Below, piece by piece: positions 6,244 through 8,326 of a DNA stretch of 8,326 bases. The notes beneath the pieces are model-generated. The model saw nothing but the letters and a program-made list of their open reading frames with translations. It was not told the DNA's origin and made no database searches. How positions within the stretch are numbered: the first letter of the stretch is position 1; every line of letters starts with the position of its first letter. The stretch is from Candidatus Hydrogenedentota bacterium (GTDB lineage Bacteria > Hydrogenedentota > Hydrogenedentia > Hydrogenedentales > SLHB01). The position numbers and the translations under genes were made by a program. The DNA lies in the NCBI GenBank assembly GCA_007118235.1, contig SKRY01000177.1:1-8326 (forward strand). The letters are read 5' to 3'.

Positions 6244-7601
6244 GCCTCTCCTCCCATAATTGACCGGGCTATCTTTTTACCCTCCTCAACGCCGGGCTGA
6301 TCAAAAGCGTTGACGTTATACAACCGGCCGGCCATGGCCGTCTCGACTTGGAGCATGTAGAGGAGCTGCGCCACGGTATGGGCGTTGATCTGCGGAAGCT
6401 GCATCCGAATAACCGGCCGCTGGCTGGTTTTCAAGGCGTCCATCGTGCCCTTGAACTCCGCCGCCATGAGCTTGTTCATGGTCTTGGAGCGGATGTAACC
6501 GAGGTCGGTGAGTTCAGGCAACACATCGGGGATCCGCAGGCTCTTGGCGAATTTGCGCACATCTATTAGCGAGAACAGCTTGTTGTTCGGCCCTTCCCGA
6601 TAGAGCTGAATCTGAGAATGCTGATCGGTGGCGCCCAGGGCCTTGACGGGGGTCTGCCCGGCGTTGATCTCGGTCCCGCCCAAATCATGCCGTTTGCCCA
6701 AGCTTTCGGCCCAAAGCTGACAGTACCAGTCCGCGACATGCGACAGGCCGTCCGCGTACGGCATGAACACGGACATCGTCTTACCCTTCTCCGTGTCCAA
6801 CACATAGTGGAGAGCGGCGCGCAGGTAGGCGGGGTTTTCCTCCATCTCCGGGTTGGAGCACCGCTCGTCCATGGCGGCGCACCCCTCGATCATCCCGTCG
6901 AGGTCCATGCCCAGCATCGCCGCCGGGAACATGCCGACCGGGGAAAACACGGAAAACCGCCCGCCCACGTTGGCCGGAACGGCGAACTCCTTGAGGCCGT
7001 ACTTGTCCGCCACGGGATGCAGCAGGCTTTCCCCCGCGTCCCGGGGATTGGTGGTGACCACGACGTGGTCCTTCATGGCCTCCGGCCCGAGCTTCTTCTC
7101 GATGGCGTCGGTGACCACCATCATCTGGGCCATGGTCTCGGCCGTCTTGCCCGATTTGGAGATGACGTTGTACAGCGTCTTCTTCGGCTGGCAGACCTTC
7201 ATCATCTGGCGGAACGTTATGGGGTCAATGTTGTCCATGATGAACACTTTGGGGTAGCCGCCGCGGGCGCGCGTGTTGAGCATGTTGTAATACGGCGGCA
7301 GCAGCGCCGTGGCGAGGGCGCGCGTGCCCAAGGCCGACCCGCCAATGCCTAGAATGACCAGGTTGTCGTAGCCGTGCTCGAGGAATCGGGCCGCCGTGGC
7401 CTTGACATCCTCGAGGACCCCGGTCTGTTTGTGGAGGTCATAGAACCCGTACTTCCCCTCGGCCCGTTCGCGGGCGAGCGTCTGGTGTAATTCCGTGACT
7501 CGCGGGGCAATGTCCTTGAGTTCCGTGGGCGTGATGCCATGCTCGGCGCCGACGGCCGAGGACTTGGCCCGGGAAATGTCGATGCGAATGTTGAGATCCA
7601 T
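6240..7601 (-). CDS. pgi: Glucose-6-phosphate isomerase
   Basis: Cytosolic enzyme that interconverts glucose 6-phosphate and fructose 6-phosphate in glycolysis and gluconeogenesis. At 453 residues it is the short bacterial form (Bacillus and Thermotoga type, about 450), not the 549-residue E. coli type. Family landmarks are intact: LGIGGSALG (84-92), the phosphate-binding SKSGKTAET (148-156), the first signature NVGGRFSVFSPVG (211-223, Arg215), LWAESLGK with the catalytic Glu299, the second-half motif GATDQHSQIQLY with His328, and GVEEGKK (437-443) with the C-terminal catalytic lysine region. The ATG has AGGA 7 nt upstream, overlapping the helicase stop, and the last codons carry the ribosome binding site of the next gene. 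No truncation or missing catalytic residue is seen. It is probably cotranscribed with both neighbours, though they have no metabolic link that I can see. Confidence 0.97.
   Translation of the reverse strand: MDLNIRIDISRAKSSAVGAEHGITPTELKDIAPRVTELHQTLARERAEGKYGFYDLHKQTGVLEDVKATAARFLEHGYDNLVILGIGGSALGTRALATALLPPYYNMLNTRARGGYPKVFIMDNIDPITFRQMMKVCQPKKTLYNVISKSGKTAETMAQMMVVTDAIEKKLGPEAMKDHVVVTTNPRDAGESLLHPVADKYGLKEFAVPANVGGRFSVFSPVGMFPAAMLGMDLDGMIEGCAAMDERCSNPEMEENPAYLRAALHYVLDTEKGKTMSVFMPYADGLSHVADWYCQLWAESLGKRHDLGGTEINAGQTPVKALGATDQHSQIQLYREGPNNKLFSLIDVRKFAKSLRIPDVLPELTDLGYIRSKTMNKLMAAEFKGTMDALKTSQRPVIRMQLPQINAHTVAQLLYMLQVETAMAGRLYNVNAFDQPGVEEGKKIARSIMGGEA
6249..6255 (-). promoter_or_regulatory. 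Ribosome binding site of the TPR membrane protein, inside the end of pgi
   Basis: Minus strand GGGAGGA, 6 nt before the TTG at 6243. The same bases encode the Gly-Gly pair in the C-terminal Met-Gly-Gly-Glu-Ala of Pgi. This strong match decides the choice of the rare TTG start. Confidence 0.8.
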
Positions 7602-7608
7602 AAGTCAA

Positions 7609-7612
7609 TCCT
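7609..7612 (-). promoter_or_regulatory. Ribosome binding site of pgi overlapping the helicase stop codon
   Basis: Minus strand TAGGA: the TAG ends the helicase (7613-7611) and its last two bases plus GA make AGGA, 7 nt before the pgi ATG. A ribosome finishing the helicase would sit on the pgi start, so the two are probably translationally coupled. Confidence 0.6.
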
Positions 7613-8326
7613 ACTGGTTTGTCTGATTAAAGAACCGCGCAAAGGCCTGGAAGACCGCTTCTTGAGGGCCTTGGACAACCTTTACGCCCGGCAGCGAACC
7701 AAGAAAGGCTTGGCCGTACCGCTTCGTGACGACGCGGGAATCAAGGACAAGTATAACGCCCCGATCGTCGCGGCGGCGAATCAGCCGGCCAAATCCCTGG
7801 CGAAACTTGATAACGGCTTGGGGCACGGAGTAGTCCATGAAGGAGTTGCCCCCCGCCGCGTCGATGGCTTCCACGCGGGCTTGAACGATGGGTTCGGTCG
7901 GTACGCGAAATGGAAGTTTTGGGAGTATAACACATTGTAACGCCTCTCCAGCAACATCAACCCCTTCCCAAAAGCTATCCGTACCCAACAACACACTGGC
8001 GGAATCCTCGCGAAAGCGCGTCAGAAGCTCGTTGCGGTTCATGCTTCCCTGACGCAACAGGGTGATGCCCTGGGCGCGAAGCTCCCGCTCCAGACAGCGG
8101 TGGACGTGGTTTAAGGCGTAATAGGAAGTGAACAAGACAAAGGCGTGGCCTCGCGTCACGGAGATTGCTCTCCGGATCGCGTCCACGGTGGCGTCTAGAA
8201 ATCCAGGCGCATCCGGCAGCGGGTGATCGCGGGGGATGCAAAGCATGGCCTGCTCGCTGAAGTCGAAGGGCGAATCCAGCAACTGCGTCTCCACGGGATG
8301 GTCCTGGATACGGTCCACCCCGGCGC
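7611..8326 (-). CDS. dinG: DinG-family ATP-dependent DNA helicase, C-terminal part (partial, runs off right edge)
   Basis: The reading frame is open to the right edge, giving 238 codons of helicase domain 2 of the XPD/DinG superfamily 2. Numbering from the GTG at 8318, which is only an internal Val, it contains VETQLLDSPFDF (9-20), motif IV HAFVLFTSY (58-66), motif V with GTDSFWEGVDVAGEAL (112-127), LPFRVPTEP (135-143) and motif VI QGFGRLIRR (174-182) with its arginine fingers, then DRGVILVLDSR. These motifs hydrolyse ATP and move the enzyme 5' to 3' on single-stranded DNA; DinG-type helicases resolve R-loops and other structures after DNA damage. The Walker boxes, the Fe-S cysteines and any N-terminal exonuclease domain lie outside the window, so the exact subfamily (DinG, YoaA or exonuclease-fused DinG) cannot be decided. 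The stop is TAG and pgi starts 9 nt later. Confidence 0.93.
   Translation of the reverse strand, partial: AGVDRIQDHPVETQLLDSPFDFSEQAMLCIPRDHPLPDAPGFLDATVDAIRRAISVTRGHAFVLFTSYYALNHVHRCLERELRAQGITLLRQGSMNRNELLTRFREDSASVLLGTDSFWEGVDVAGEALQCVILPKLPFRVPTEPIVQARVEAIDAAGGNSFMDYSVPQAVIKFRQGFGRLIRRRDDRGVILVLDSRVVTKRYGQAFLGSLPGVKVVQGPQEAVFQAFARFFNQTNQ

Noticed and set aside
5011..7352. Plus-strand open frames at 5011-5694 and 6618-7352
   Set aside because: They are opposite the TPR membrane protein and pgi, lack recognisable domains, and follow the codon pattern of the minus-strand genes.
8316..8318. GTG at 8318 as the start of the helicase gene
   Set aside because: The frame continues upstream to the window edge, and the residues right after the GTG match the interior of DinG-type proteins, so this is an internal valine codon and the gene is cut by the edge.

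Overview
The window is bacterial and GC-rich, with every supportable gene on the minus strand, so transcription runs right to left. Coding is tight: intergenic gaps are about 20 nt or less, except for one 200-nt AT-richer spacer at 4442-4641. Purine-rich ribosome binding sites, GTG and TTG starts, a consensus-like sigma70 promoter and short (Bacillus/Thermotoga-length) Pgi show a bacterium, but the sequence alone does not fix the phylum. The mix of a large hybrid sensor kinase, a response regulator with an N-terminal MerR/excisionase-like helix-turn-helix, and an orphan TPR membrane protein fits Gram-negative environmental lineages with many two-component systems; that is an inference. No tRNA, rRNA, CRISPR array, insertion sequence or other mobile element is visible.

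Right-hand block (8326 down to 4642), in transcription order: the C-terminal half of a DinG-family helicase (cut by the window edge), glucose-6-phosphate isomerase (pgi), and a 533-residue membrane protein with TPR-like repeats and about five membrane spans. The three are translationally linked: the pgi ribosome binding site overlaps the helicase stop codon, and the last codons of pgi form the ribosome binding site of the membrane protein, whose TTG start overlaps the pgi stop as TTGA. A weak stem-loop followed by a short T run (4591-4615) may end this transcript.

The spacer 4442-4641 also holds a strong-looking promoter (TTGACA, 18-nt spacer, TATAAT) firing leftward, three direct copies of AGCGAT around it plus one inverted copy further upstream, and a leader of about 70 nt with a small GC-rich hairpin.

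Left-hand block (4441 down to 1): a 194-residue response regulator with its DNA-binding domain before its receiver, a 1203-residue hybrid sensor histidine kinase (membrane-anchored extracytoplasmic sensor, HAMP, PAS, GAF, HisKA, HATPase, a degenerate receiver, an intact receiver), and the first 69 codons of what looks like an ABC exporter with a fused membrane domain. The 18-nt gaps and the single promoter suggest one operon. The working model is that the kinase senses an envelope or external signal, passes phosphate to the HTH-receiver protein, and this controls the operon itself (perhaps through the AGCGAT repeats) and hence the exporter. This regulator-kinase-exporter unit is the most interesting part of the window.
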